In this document: in pieces, positions 11,971 to 24,200 of the stretch
How the letters are laid out: the number at the start of each line of letters is the position of its first letter
Numbering within the stretch: the stretch's first letter is position 1
Source: Sanghuangporus weigelae
Lineage: Eukaryota; Basidiomycota; Agaricomycetes; Hymenochaetales; Hymenochaetaceae
Length of the DNA: 64,000 nucleotides
Assembly: GCA_033182465.1 (NCBI GenBank)
Contig: CP137325.1
Coordinates: 2,046,001 to 2,110,000, forward strand
Reading direction: 5' to 3'
Position numbers and translations under genes: made by a program
The notes under the pieces: generated by a model
Seen by the model: the letters and a program-made list of their open reading frames with translations, nothing else
Databases searched by the model: none
Told to the model about the DNA's origin: nothing

Positions 11971-13149
11971 AGAGAGTCTTTGGGTTAGGGTAAGCTCGGT
12001 ATTCTTACTTTATTGGGCAGTGTATTCTGACTGCATGTTAATCGTTAGGCAACGGTGAAAGGATGCATCTGATGATCTTAGTGACTTGTTACCTTTCGCA
12101 TTGATACGGTATCTATTTTCTGTCTTTTCCATCACTATATACTACCTGCATTGTCAACTCGTTATGTCCTATGTTATGTTGTATTCTTACGTTATCGCAT
12201 TTGCCTTGCTCCCATACAGACCACTTTCCAAATTTGTTTTGTTGAAGTCAAGAGCGGCGACCACCAATGCACCCCAATTGCATCTATCAAAGTTACTCCT
12301 CAATTTTCTATTTCCGCTGGGTCTGTGCATCTGATATGAGAGACGCTTTGACGGATTCACAGATCCATCTAATCCAGAGCCACTGCCCTATTAAGACGGG
12401 TTATCCATGAATGAACAACTTGTATGCAGTGTTCGTTTCGTTATCCGCTAAAGCCGCAGTAGTACCTGACGGTGGTACAGCGTCTAAGCGCTTATTCAGT
12501 CCCTGCTTTTTTTTGTTTGGCTCAGGATCAAACCTAGAACTGCAATCGTACGTTCGCTACTGCTTAATAGATAAGGTAGGGGGCTATTTCAAGTCCGAAT
12601 TATGGTTAGGTTCAAGCAATATGTGAACCTTGCCCGACGATCGGACGAACTTGGGTAATACGGAATCCGTCTTCCTTGCACCCATATCAGGCAGATCCCG
12701 AGGAGCGTGTCACACAATATCGAACAGGGGGTCTTTCGTAAGTATCATTTGTACTGCGTAGCGCCGTTCAATGTTCAATCACGGGAATACCTCATTGAAA
12801 CTGGAGATCTAGGCATCGCTTCTCGACTGCACGTAACTCGTGCATGGAGGTTCCCAGCTTCGATTTGATTATACCGGCTTCTTGCAATAAAAGATGGAAC
12901 TCTTGCTGTCCACATGGTCTACATGATGGTGATTTGATTGGAGGAATGAGCTTGGTGTATTCCTATGCTGCACACTTCACTCCGGTTAGGCGCTTGTCGA
13001 TGCTCTGGATCTCTAACTCTTGATCGAGCCCTCCGATAGCCCCGGGGTGTACACGACCTTTGCAGACTCTGGCAGCGGTTCTTTTCTCGTACTCCACCGC
13101 ACCAACGTCGTCGCGTGAAACGTAGACTACACTCTCTCGACGTGCGACG
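11971..13149. other. Intergenic region with a fragment of a dispersed repeat
   Basis: No gene is seen. At about 12455-12570 a stretch (tacctgacggtggtacagcg, then aagcgctta and a C-rich part) matches 28537-28640 with similar spacing, so a fragment of a dispersed element lies here. Confidence 0.55.
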
Positions 13150-14324
13150 ATGGCTACTGCCCAGCTACTCGAAGTCGCATCCGGCCCTCAGAATCTGGCG
13201 AAATTCGGTATAAACCAGGAGGTGATTGACAGACTGCAAGGCCTTGACCTTTCAGGTCGAGTCCACGATGCCAAAATCCTTTGCGGAGCCGGCGCGTACG
13301 CTGATGTATCTCAGGGAGAGCTGAAGCCTCTGGTTCTGGATGGTACTACTACCCCGATAGCCATCAAGCGCATGCGCTTTCATCTTCGTGATGATATTCG
13401 CGAAGTGAGTACTTCAGCTTTTTTCTTGGCTTCTCTCAAGGCCTCATTACCACGACATTCTGTAGCTTTTCCAAGAGGAAATCTATGTCTGGTCCAAGTT
13501 CAATCACGAAAACGTCATTCGCTTACTCGGGTATTCTTTCGATACCTACGGTTATCCTTTGCTCATCTCAAACTGGATGAGAGATGGGTCCGCGTGGGCT
13601 TTTGTGAATTCCCATAGGGAGGCTGATGTCTTACCGCTGGTAGGCAGGTTTCATTTATCTATCTGCATAATGAAAATAACCAATAGTAGATCGTCGGAAT
13701 AGCGAAAGGGTTGAAATACTTGCATGAAGAAATGGACGCGATCCATTCGGACATCAAAGGGGTACGTCATTTTTGCATGGCGCAGAATTCATATGCTGAT
13801 TCCGTCAAGATAAATGTGCTTGTTTCCAGCTCCAACCCTCCTCACGCGATCATCTGCGACTTTGGGATGTCGAGGATTGTAAACGCAAGCTTGTCATTGG
13901 GGAGACCGAGTCCGACAATGAGTGGGACTACTCACTGGTTAGCTTATGAAGCATTCCAACACGACGAACAGCATAATCAGCCCAACTTTGAGTTTACATA
14001 CACGAAGAAAATGGATGTTTGGGCATTCGGTATGACGGTCTACGTAAGATCCTTATCTTTTTTTAATAGTCGAAGAAGAGATACTCACTCGTGTGTCTTT
14101 CCAAGGAACTCTTTTCGCGAAGGGCGCCCTATCACAAATACCGTAGCCAATTGCAGGTCATACAGGCAATCACATCGCGTCAACTTCCGCATTTTGATCA
14201 TGATATGGGTGACCATCGTGGTGAATTGTTCAAGAATATATGTCAGGGATGCTGGAAGTTCGACCCAGAGGAAAGAATCACCATTCGCAGGGTATTGGGC
14301 ATGCTGCCTCGTGATGGCCATTGA
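13150..14324 (+). CDS. TKL-type protein kinase, compact form (kinase A3)
   Basis: Five exons (13150..13404, 13466..13639, 13690..13761, 13810..14043, 14106..14324) are all phase 0 and give 317 residues. The leader LQGLDLSGRV and glycine loop LCGAGAYADV precede beta-3 AIKRMRF; then come LFQEEIYVW, HSDIKG, ICDFGMSRI, LAYEA, MDVWAFGMTVY and GCWKFDPEERITI. The protein stops right after the kinase domain, with no WD40 part, unlike A1. It is nearest to A1 in sequence (DVIDRL versus EVIDRL, shared LSLGRPSP/LELGRPSS in the activation segment), so A1 and A3 look like recent duplicates of one kinase module. Catalytic residues are complete with H-S-D in the loop. Cytosolic location is likely since no signal or membrane segment is seen. 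Confidence 0.85.
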
Positions 14325-16873
14325 TTGTGAAGGAGAGAGGAAACTGGACGTTTCAACAATCGTCAAGGGTTGCGGTTCTTTTGCGTAATGATCCTGAACT
14401 CGACGAGAGATTGGGACTACGAAGGGTTAGATACTTTGGCATAGATATGATCGCCTAAACGAATTTTATCTGTAGTTTTACATACGTGGACAAAACAAAC
14501 CTACCTTTTGTCGGGTCATCTGAAGGCACTGACACTTGGTTACTCACCTGGAGCTACGCAGACGAGAGGTCTCGAATTTGACCTGACCATTTCTAAATAT
14601 CCGATTCTTTTTTCGCAGTATTCACTCTTTCTCCCGATTCCAGCACCATATTGGCGCAGTGCAGACCAGAAACTGAGTAAGTGCTTGAAATTCGTATTTG
14701 ACGGAGTCAGATCTATGATTCCACTAGTTATCCCCAGTCGTTTCACATAGATGCTGTCAGATGGCATCGTGTATCTTCTGTCCGTCATAGCCTATATGGC
14801 TCTGAAGCTATAACTTCCTTCTTCCACTTCAGTTCCAGGTATACGTTCGCAGGAGTATCCGCACTGATCGACCCTTTGCCTTTACGAGGTCGACGCGGTG
14901 AAGAGCCTGAAAGCGATATCCACATATATGGAGCGGTTATACATCAAGTGCTATAAACCCTGGAATTTGTTGTGATCAGCATTGAGGAATGAGCTAGTAG
15001 AACGACAACAACTAGATAAGCGAACCACGTTTCCGCTGGCCTGATAGGAAAAGTACACTCGGAATGGAGGAATAAAGCGAAACTGACTCAGCAGTGTCAA
15101 CATCGCTTTCATCTTCGCCAGAGTCACAGGTTCGCAGGGCCGATACAATACAGACAGGGAAGATGACGGTTTTTGTCAAAGGTCACGCTAATGTCGCGTT
15201 GACCAGATGACGTGACCAGACGCGTCAAATAATTCCCACGACTTCATAATTGTAGATGAGGCCAACCCTTCGCCTTCGCATTCATTCACCTCTTCCCCAT
15301 TTGTGCCTTCAGCTCAACCTCAAAGCTACTTCACGATAGCTACTGCGGCACTCCTGTAATCGCGTCTTTCAATCACCCAATCTGTCCATTATGGTCTGTG
15401 TAAACAATTCCGGTGAGGAAAGGTCTCGATCGAACAACTGACACGTTGTCCCAATCGCACTTCGAAGGTACACAAAATGCACCTTTCCACTCTTTGAAGG
15501 GACCGGATCACCATGCTCACTGATGAAGGCCCATTAACGTCGACGAAAGGCATTCTCACGTCTCATGAAGACCAGATCGAGCAATGGGCAACGTGAAAGT
15601 CGGTGTACATGACGAGTCATAGCCAGTCGAAACCAATTCGTATTGCTATCTGCTTCTTGGTGTGGATACGTGGCATGAAAATGAAGACAGGGAAAATGTC
15701 CCACTTCCAGAACACAATCCTTCAGTAATCCCGTTTACGCTTGAAAAATGTCAATCTTCGAGACGACTCTGTCTCGAAGCATCTCATCATGCTCCTGGGG
15801 ATCTATCTCGAATTCTGGACAAGTCCGTATGAGTTCCTTGTGTAGCTAAATCGAGTCAGTATGGAACATTTGATCGAGCGAGACACACGTACGTGGCTCT
15901 CATTTCAATATAATGATGAGTCCATCGGATCTATGCTATCAAGCGTACTGACATGTTCTTTGCACGCTATGTCCTGTAGGCCCTCAAATACGCATCCCTA
16001 AGAAAGCTCTGAAACTTCGGGATTCATCCAGGCCGCCTAGAGCATTGCTTCCTGTCCTTCTGACAATCGCTGAATCTGCATGAACTTTCCGATATCTCTG
16101 CGTGCACTTTGTTGACCTGTGAAAGCTAGCCGAGTGGTGTCGTCAATCCGCGCCTTCGGGACCAAAGCAAAGCTTATCGGCCTCGGTGAAGAATCGTTTA
16201 TCGATAACATGTCAAATCGCTTCTCATGCAAACGCTTGGTAGCGGCTGTCACTAAATAGGAACTTTTTGGGGACAAACAAAGTAGGTCCGAGGTAACTGT
16301 CTGGCTTGAGGAGCAACATTGACGAGCATTTGTGATCCGTCTGTGCGCACCTACAAGTCATGTCGAATTCTCGATAATGAATGCTCAGCCGCGCAGTTCA
16401 TCGTCAAGCCCTTCTTTCTTTGAATATATGTAAAGGCAGTCAGCGAGATTTTCCAAAGACAAAAGACGAAGTGCGTGACCCTCCAGTTGAGACTGCAAGA
16501 CAGCATGATTTGGTGCGATGGCCTCAGCAGGGACCTCTGTCCTCTTGCGCTGCTGGCTGACACCATGTCCATGCTCGGCTGATACTCTGAAACAGTGATC
16601 CAAAATCCACCCAATTCGGACACATTTTTGACCTGCCTACGCCGGTTTGTCCGGACACTCAACCTCCGTTTTGGAGCTGCCCTTTATCGGTATTGCCGTG
16701 GGCTAGCGTGGCCTCCCTGCCTTTCCCAAGGCAGTTGTTTTTAGCAAGCGTTTGCAACCTGCCGAAACGGGCCGCGACTGGACAGAACGTCTTCGTGCCA
16801 CGGTGGCTAATTGTGGACGTCAGGGAGAATGCCATATTGCTGGGTCTATGGAAATATGGCTTGTCCGCTGAGA
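14325..16873. other. Long intergenic region with a short shared fragment and a possible decayed gene
   Basis: No confident gene. 14511-14575 is about 85 percent identical to 20701-20765 (gggtcatctgaaggcactga at its start). On the minus strand, 16603-16385 and 16276-16037 contain helical-looking open stretches (QSQLEGHALRLLSLENLADC) that could be exons of a decayed gene, but no family is recognised. The remainder is without signal. Confidence 0.45.
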
Positions 16874-16880
16874 TATAAAT
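16874..16880 (+). promoter_or_regulatory. TATA box of the small-protein gene at 17104
   Basis: TATAAAT about 30 bases before a likely transcript start near 16905. Two intron-like pieces follow before the coding exon, so the leader is probably spliced. Confidence 0.5.
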
Positions 16881-17103
16881 GCCCCTCCTTTCGAAGGGGA
16901 AGCTACAATCCGCCTCCAATGAGAACTTGCTCCATCCCAAAGTACGTATTCACTATTCCGTACCGATCGCGAGTCAATGTTAGCTAACGCTTAGGACATC
17001 TAGCTTATATTTCAGTGTTTATACTGCATAAAGGTACGCCCTGCCGTATGAATCCACGATTCCGTATCGTTCTCGAGATAATGTTGGCTAACGTTGACCG
17101 TAG

Positions 17104-17466
17104 ATGCAAAGATTTATACAAAAGGTGAACGACTCCGTTGTCTCATCCAACGGATGGAAGAAGCTCGCTCGCCCTACCGTCCGCCGGGGCTTAACAGCTT
17201 ACCCCAAGGATCCCGCCGAGCAGCAAAGGCTCGGCGTCCGCTACGATTACGACGGCGAGGTGATTGGGGAGGACGGCATCGTCTACCACAAGTTCCAGAT
17301 GCAGCCTAACGCAGGCAATGCCTTGCCCTCGACCATTAAGAACTGGAGGGTCGCGAACGGCGGCACTCACGCCGTCATGACAAATGTGCTTGTGAAGAAA
17401 GACGGTACGAAGGAGGATGTGGAAGATGCGCTAGCAGAGGCTCACAAGAAGATTATGGGCAGGTAG
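17104..17466 (+). CDS. Small conserved-looking protein of unknown function
   Basis: A 120-residue reading frame starting right after a splice acceptor (gaccgtag at 17095-17102). Codon use is strongly biased to C-ending codons, unlike the flanks, which in fungi marks real and well-expressed genes. The protein is hydrophilic, without signal peptide or membrane helix. It contains RLGVRYDYDGEVIGEDGIVY and ends in a helix rich in Glu and Lys (EDVEDALAEAHKKIMGR). I do not recognise the family. The leader at about 16905-17102 contains two introns that resemble each other (see findings). A longer protein beginning at the ATG at 16920 does not stay open with the splice sites I can see, so the start at 17104 is preferred. 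Confidence 0.65.
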   Translation: MQRFIQKVNDSVVSSNGWKKLARPTVRRGLTAYPKDPAEQQRLGVRYDYDGEVIGEDGIVYHKFQMQPNAGNALPSTIKNWRVANGGTHAVMTNVLVKKDGTKEDVEDALAEAHKKIMGR

Positions 17467-18397
17467 AGGTGTTCCTCTCCCTTAACTCCAGATTCCGCGC
17501 CATGCTTGTCGTTTTCTCAAGGGTCTTTCGTTGCTTATGTCGATATGTGTGCTTGTATCTCGGTTGCCTCTGCCTCGTTCTGAATTTGATCTTGTTACTT
17601 GTCTCTGGACGTTGTTAAGTAGAAGTCGAGGACATGCGGCGAGCATCGATGTCCTCCGTCTTCCTCTCTTTCCCAGCATTTTCATGCCATTCGCAGCGTG
17701 ATTTTAAGTTGAGCGTCAACAAGACGACTGTGCAGCTGATCTAGGGAAAGGGCGAGCCCTGCTCCGGGACTTCTTGTCTGCCGTGTTGTGTACGCCGATC
17801 AAACTTATTATCGATTAGGTATGTAGGTAGTGTGCCCGAGCCTGCTACTATAGGAGAGAAAACTTAAATGAGCTTGTAGAACTAGTTACCACAGGTAAAC
17901 TCGGCGCGTACGTCCTGGGGATTGATTGGTGGAAATGATGTAGCACATCATATTTCCAAATATAGGAATTTTATTCAGTTTGTCAGCGACTATCATTCAT
18001 CATCCCTGCATTACCAAGTCTATTCCATATCCGGGTTGTTCCCAACTAACAACTCTGTAGTCTGATCTTTGCCTGCCAAAGCGCTGATAATAACTTTCTA
18101 GCTCTGCTTATATGGTAAGCCTACCAACTCAAACTTGAGACCTGAGTTCTGGCCGCAACATCGTGGGAACTCACTGTGGAAACTGTAGAATCTGGAAACT
18201 CAGAGTTTCCTCTCATACCATACCTGGGCCCGGCCCGGGCGTGCTGGTTGGCCACATACATTAATACTGGCATGCTCTGCCTTGGGAGCGCGAGGCTCGT
18301 CTTCAACTCACTGAAAGCTCCAGTCGCACTGCGCTCGTTCAGGAGCTGCATCTCCACCACGACACGTTTTTTGGTGCCACGTCGCGCCTTCTTCGTC
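17467..18397. other. Intergenic region, no gene seen
   Basis: 3' flank of the small-protein gene and upstream region of the phosphotransferase gene. No supported gene or repeat. Confidence 0.6.
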
Positions 18398-20120
18398 ATG
18401 GCAAATTCTCATGACGATTTTTTCAACTACACATCAGGGCGCTGGGCGTAAGTCTCATACATATTGTTCTATGGAGTATATTTCTGACCCGTAAATACAA
18501 CTTGTTCAGATTTAATGATGCTCTTCGCCACGCAGAGCGGAGGCTCGTTTTCGACGTCGAGGAGCTACGTCGACTTGCAGCGCAGTCCGTTGGTCGAAGT
18601 CCTGCTGATATCATCAACTTATCAAAGCTCGCCGAGGGCGGATTCAACCGCACCTTCCTCATCACCATGCGCGACGACTTTCAAATGGTCGCTCGCATTC
18701 CGTACCCAGCTACGGTCCCCAAATACTACGCTGTGGCTAGCGAAGTGGCCACAATGGAGTTCCTCCGTTCCTCTGGGCTCCCTGTTCCGCAGGTTTACGG
18801 ATATTCGCCTGCGTCGGACAATGCGGCGAAGACCGAGTACGTCTTCATGGAATTTATGAGAGGTACAAAACTCAGTGATGTATGGCTGGAGCTGGAGGAA
18901 TCGGATATCGTTTCAATCTTACACCAACTTGTTCAACTCGAGTCTCAAATGATGTCGATCTCCTTCCCCGCTGGCGGAAGCCTCTACTACGCACATGACC
19001 TAGAGAAGGTGGTTGGGAGGACCGCCATCCCACTTAAGGACGAGCGTTTCTGCGTTGGTCCAGATACGAGACTGTCTATGTGGTATGGCAGGAGATTACA
19101 GCTCAACGTAGACCGGGGACCATGTACGCCGCTTTCTGCTTTTTTTCTGTTACGTTCATGAACCAACCGATTACTAAAGACGAAAGCGCCAAGGCAGCGC
19201 TCGTAGCCGGAGCCCGCAAGGAACTGGCTTATCTCGAGCAGTTCGGCCAACCGCTCTTGCCGTTCCGGCGTGAGAGGAGAGATGGTTACCAGTACCAGGA
19301 GCAGTCTCCGTCGGCCCACATCGAGAACTTGAAGCACTATCTTCTCATCGCATCGTCACTTGTCCCTAAGGACCCTGCCCTAGGTCGTTTCTGCATCCGC
19401 CATCCAGACCTCCAGCAGAACAATGTCGTCGTTCGGAGGTCGTCCGACTCTGGCTGGCAGATCGTCAGCCTGCTCGACTGGCAACACGCCTCCATCCTGC
19501 CCCTGTTTCTCCTTGCCGGCGTACCCCAACGGCTCCAGAACCACGATGATCCTGTCTCGCAATCTATGATGCCGCCTTCGTTACCGGAGAACTTCGACGA
19601 GTTGGATGAAACCGAGCGAAGCGAAGCGGAGGAAGTCTACCGTCGTCGCCTCGTCCATTACCACTACGTCAAGAACACAGAGGAGTGCAACAAGCCCCAT
19701 TACGATGCCATGACGGACCCCATGTGCGTACTCCGTAGCCGCCTCTTCGACTACGCCGGTAACCCGTGGGAGGGCGAGACTCTCGAGCTGAAGACTGTGC
19801 TGATACGAGCAACGGAGAGATGGGAGACGCTTACGGGGGAAGGCGTGCCGTGTCCAGTCGTGTTCGACGCTGAGGACGTAAGCGAGACGATGAAGCTGAA
19901 TGAAGTACAGAGCAAAGCAGACAAGGCTTTCGAGGTGTGGCAGAACATGCTCGGCCTCGGGCCGGAGGGCTGGGTGCCCACTCAGTACTACGAGGAGGCG
20001 GTGGCACTCTGCAAGCAGATGAAGGAGGAGGCGTTGACGGAGGTCACGTCGGAGGAGGAACGTGCGGAAATCATAGCGCACTGGCCTTGGGACGATATGG
20101 ACGAAGGGAAATATATATAA
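18398..20120 (+). CDS. Aminoglycoside-phosphotransferase-fold kinase, Aim9-like
   Basis: Exons 18398..18447, 18510..19123 and 19180..20120 agree in phase and give 534 residues. The N-lobe has LAEGGFNRTFLITM and MVARIPYP (ATP-binding Lys region is diverged), then YVFMEFMRGTKL at the hinge. The Brenner-type catalytic motif is RFCIRHPDLQQNNVVV (H-x-D) and the metal-binding motif is SLLDWQHASILPLFL. This is the fungal group annotated as phosphotransferase family or altered inheritance of mitochondria protein 9. The C-terminal 180 residues are acidic and helical, ending HWPWDDMDEG, typical for that group. Yeast Aim9 is mitochondrial; the substrate is unknown. No obvious N-terminal presequence is seen in this model. 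Codon use is GC-rich and the gene looks intact. Confidence 0.85.
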
Positions 20121-21271
20121 CGAATCGAGCTAGATATTCCGCGATGCTGTATCTTGTCTGTTGTTACATTTATGGCCAGTCTTCAGCTTTCTGTCATGCA
20201 TATTCATTTCTGATCGCACACATTTTGTAATCATTCGCGCTGGTCGTAGCGTTATGGCACCGTTCGTAAAAGACGGGAGAATATAAGGCAAAATAGTAGT
20301 ACATGATGCGTGATTTTCGTCTCCGCTTAATGGTATCTCGACGCAGGAGCTACCCTCTAGAAGAAGAATAAAAAGAAAAGAGAAAAAAAAAAAAAAACAA
20401 GACGCGGCATACCATGGAGGCATATATATAGCAACTCTGATTCTCGGTCCGGCGACGGTCGAAAAAGCGGCAAACGCCATCCATCAGGTTTTCATCATAT
20501 CGTAAACCTGTCCTCTGCTTCGACGACTGGGTTGTTCTCCTCCCGAATCCCGCTGTCCGCTCACTAGACAGATTAAGACTTCTCTTGGTATATCGCTGAC
20601 CGACCTTCTTCACAATAGTGCATCGTAACTCGTTTCTTTGCTCTTGTCGTTGACTCTTACAAGCCGTTTTATTAGTGTCTCGACGTCTCCAAGCCCAACT
20701 TTTATTGGGTCATCTGAAGGTACTGACACTGGGTTATTCGCCTGGATCTACGCAGACGAAAGCCCTCGAAGTTGGCTTGGCGCAAAATTGGACCAAGGCC
20801 TTTACTTGTTTACTCCTTTTCACGTGACTAAGCCATTGACGCGATCGTCCGTAAGCAGAGAAGTTTGCTTCTTGTCTTGGCATTCTGAGAGCCAGGAGAG
20901 ACTTATACATATTCCTTCGTCAAAGTACGAACAACTTCTACGTTTGTAAACCGTCGCTGTGGAAGCTGACAAGTGCCTGATTCTCTCCAGGATGACTGCA
21001 ATCAGATTGTCCAGGCGTGTGATCTAAATATGCAGGAGAAAGCTGCAGAGGAGGATGCAAAAATGACTGGTATGAGGAGCTCTTGTTTTAGCACAGAATA
21101 TCCTTGACTACTGCCTGTCTGGGATTTTCCAAATGCAAACTCTGTTAATCTGACATACTGGGCAGAGTTGCCGGACGACCGCTGTGATGTCAACTGGCAC
21201 CTGGATATCATTCTCGAGACACGTTCACAAATTACATTTAATGAACATCTAGTTTGTACTTGTGGCATTTG
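20121..21271. other. Intergenic region with poly(A) tract and short duplicated fragment
   Basis: Holds a 15-base A run at 20383-20397 and the fragment 20701-20765, which matches 14511-14575. In this copy the fragment can be read as GSSEGTDTGLFAWIYADE, and the same frame in the other copy gives GSSEGTDTWLLTWSYADE, so it may come from a coding exon. No full gene is supported. Confidence 0.45.
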
Positions 21272-24200
21272 TTAGATATTACGATCCGTACGTGCAGGAA
21301 CCTTGTCATTTCTTCCCATTAACTTTCCTCCGAAAATATCTAGGCAGGACACGCTCAACGAAGTAGAATATGCACTACGTGGGCGCAAGGTCAGCGAGCT
21401 CAACATTAAATTGGCGGTCTCAACACTTACTCCAAATAAGCGAAAGACAGCTAGACCAAAGGTTGAGAAGAGGATGACCTTGAAGTACACGCGCTGCTTC
21501 TTTTGCAGAGATTCCTTATCCGCCTTGTAGTCTCCACTCGATAGACCGGTCTCGTTCTGAATGGATATAGCGAGAATAATATTTGACATCAGCCACGCAC
21601 CCGAAACAAGTGTTCGGACCGTCCTATCCTTGTCATCCGAAGTCGGCTCCTCACGTAAAACCTTTGCGTTTAAGAGACTTTCTCTTTTGTCGTTAATCCA
21701 TGTTTCCGCTTCTTGAAAGGCAGTATTCGGTATGTCCGCGCCATTTTGTGTCGAATTTTCAGTTGGTTCGTTCTGTCTCTCCTCCTCTTTAGGTGTAGCA
21801 TCCGTATTCCCCCGTCCCTTCCCTCCATCTCCAAAGCTTTTTGTTCCCCATGAAACATCGTGCAAATTACAAAATGCATAGACACTAAGGGCATTCGTGA
21901 AACTCAACGTGAGTAACATGTACTGAATTAGACTCGAAAACATGTGCCAAGGATCGCACTAGAAGCTACGTCAGTGTAATGAAATACTGAAGGAACGAGG
22001 GAACCATACGAGTAACAGAGAAGCGACAATATTTATCACATATGTCGCAAGCACTGAAATGATGAGATCCCACCCGAAAGAACTCAGTATATCCCCTATG
22101 GTCATCTTCTTCTTCACCTGATTCTTGATGGCCTGTTTATCGGATAGCTTCAGCAGAGACCACGTCTCTTCGAGAAATGGTACAAACCTCAAATGTGTTC
22201 AAGATAGAAAGGACAATGAGGAGTATCGAGAAGACAGCGTAAATCCTGAGTAAAGAAGATTAGTAACAGTACATGCATGTCCGCAATGTACTGACCACAC
22301 AGTGACTCGATAGAATAATTTCTCGCCCTTCAGCCTGTTGCCAAGCGCAAAGAAAAACTGAAACCCCAAGACTACCAGATAGACGCCTTTGAGAACAATT
22401 CCTATCCAATACAACTTCGAAGCACTTATGAGGAACACTACAACACACAACACACTATCGTACTCACAGATTCGGTGTGCCAAGACTTGTGCATATGGTG
22501 GTCCGGAAGGTTCAGAGGGAAGTCAATGATGATCGAGAAAGTAAGCCAAACATTCGCCAGAGAAAACCACGAGAATAGAATCTGGATAAAATTATACTAT
22601 GGCATAGAGATTCAGCATACTGTCTCATAGGTAGCTAACTCGATCACGTACCAATGCTTGTATAAAGAGAGCAAGCTTGCGCAGCTTACCATGGTCGGTC
22701 TTGAGGAACTTCACGGAATAAAAAATTGCGTAAAGTGCAGCCGCAAATGATCCATTCAACCAACGACGACGCTGAGCGATAAATTCTGCAATAGATTCTA
22801 CGGAAATCGGACCTTTCATCAAAAAAGGCTTGTCATAGGTTCTAATGGACTCGCCTGGTACATCGGTTTCGGCCTTGCTATGTCTCACATATGTCGAAGT
22901 CCATTTTTTGTTAGCCTGTTTGACTAGCGCAAAACAAAGGATACGATCCTCAGCAAGAAACATGTTCCTAGCGAAGATATTACGTAGCAAGGCATGATCG
23001 CCATTGAAATATTCATCCAATGGCCCCTTTTCAATCGCTTCGTAACGGTACGCTGAAAATGCGCCAGGAAGAACTGACACATTACCAAAAGACGATTCAA
23101 AGGGCTTGTCGAGGATGTTGGACATCTTGTACTCAAAGTTCTGTGCTGCGACAAGAAAGTTGGAAAGTTTCCTCCAACCCTGCGTCATTGCAACAATTTC
23201 GCCGCAAGCACCGCCAAGGTTGACATCATTTTTGAAAGCCTCCCACAAATAATAGATCGACTTATATCCCAGTTTCGTTCCGACATCTAGAAGAATGCAA
23301 ACCTCCGGCTACGTTTGAAACATGAGCTCTGACGGGATGCAAGGAAGTACAACTACACAGGAACTCACCTTAAGCATCCCACCAATGGCTCTGAATAACC
23401 ATTTGTGAGAGTCGATCTTTTGCCGATTCCTCGCCTTAATGATGAGGATGATTCGCACCGGCGCCAGCTTGTTCAGATCATCGGCTTTAGGCCTCTCGAG
23501 AATGAGCGAAGAAGGGTCGAATGAGACCCGTATTGTATACTGAGAAGATTTATGTAAACAACAATAGCTGCGAAAGGAATCTTAAATTTGCTCACCTCGA
23601 AGATGTGAGCAACAGTATGTTCTCCTTGCACTTCCTTCTTTTTAGCAGAACTTTGGTAAACTCCGAGAATAGTATACATTTTCAACACATCACTATCATC
23701 CTTCAGAGGCTCATCAATAATAATGGCGACATGGATCTCCTTCCAATCAGGTAATAGACGGTTTTCAGGATCTTGTGGAGCGGTCCCACAAATATCGCGT
23801 ATGTTTTCCATGACGGCATGAAGGGTCCGCGCATGAAAAACCATACCCTCATTGTACGCCGTTATGCCAATGAGCAACTTCGACTCGCCGTCCGTTTTGC
23901 GCAAGGAATAGCCATCTTTTTCTGTGAACTTGTCCGGCTCGCAGGTAGCAGCTGTGTAACGCATCTGCCTAATATGAGCGAGTAAATGTTATTGCTGAAT
24001 AATAAAAATTCAAACGGTATCTTTACGAGAATTCTTTGTCGTTTGCGCTATTTGCGCCGTTTGTCCATTTATCTTCAATCGCCTTACGTGCCTTATCTGA
24101 GACAGTATATTCCTTGATGTGTTTGTCACAGGTAGAGCCATCATTCTTGCCTGGTTCAGTTGGAGGCTTCGCTTGCGTTTTGAGCGTACCGGGTTCTGGG

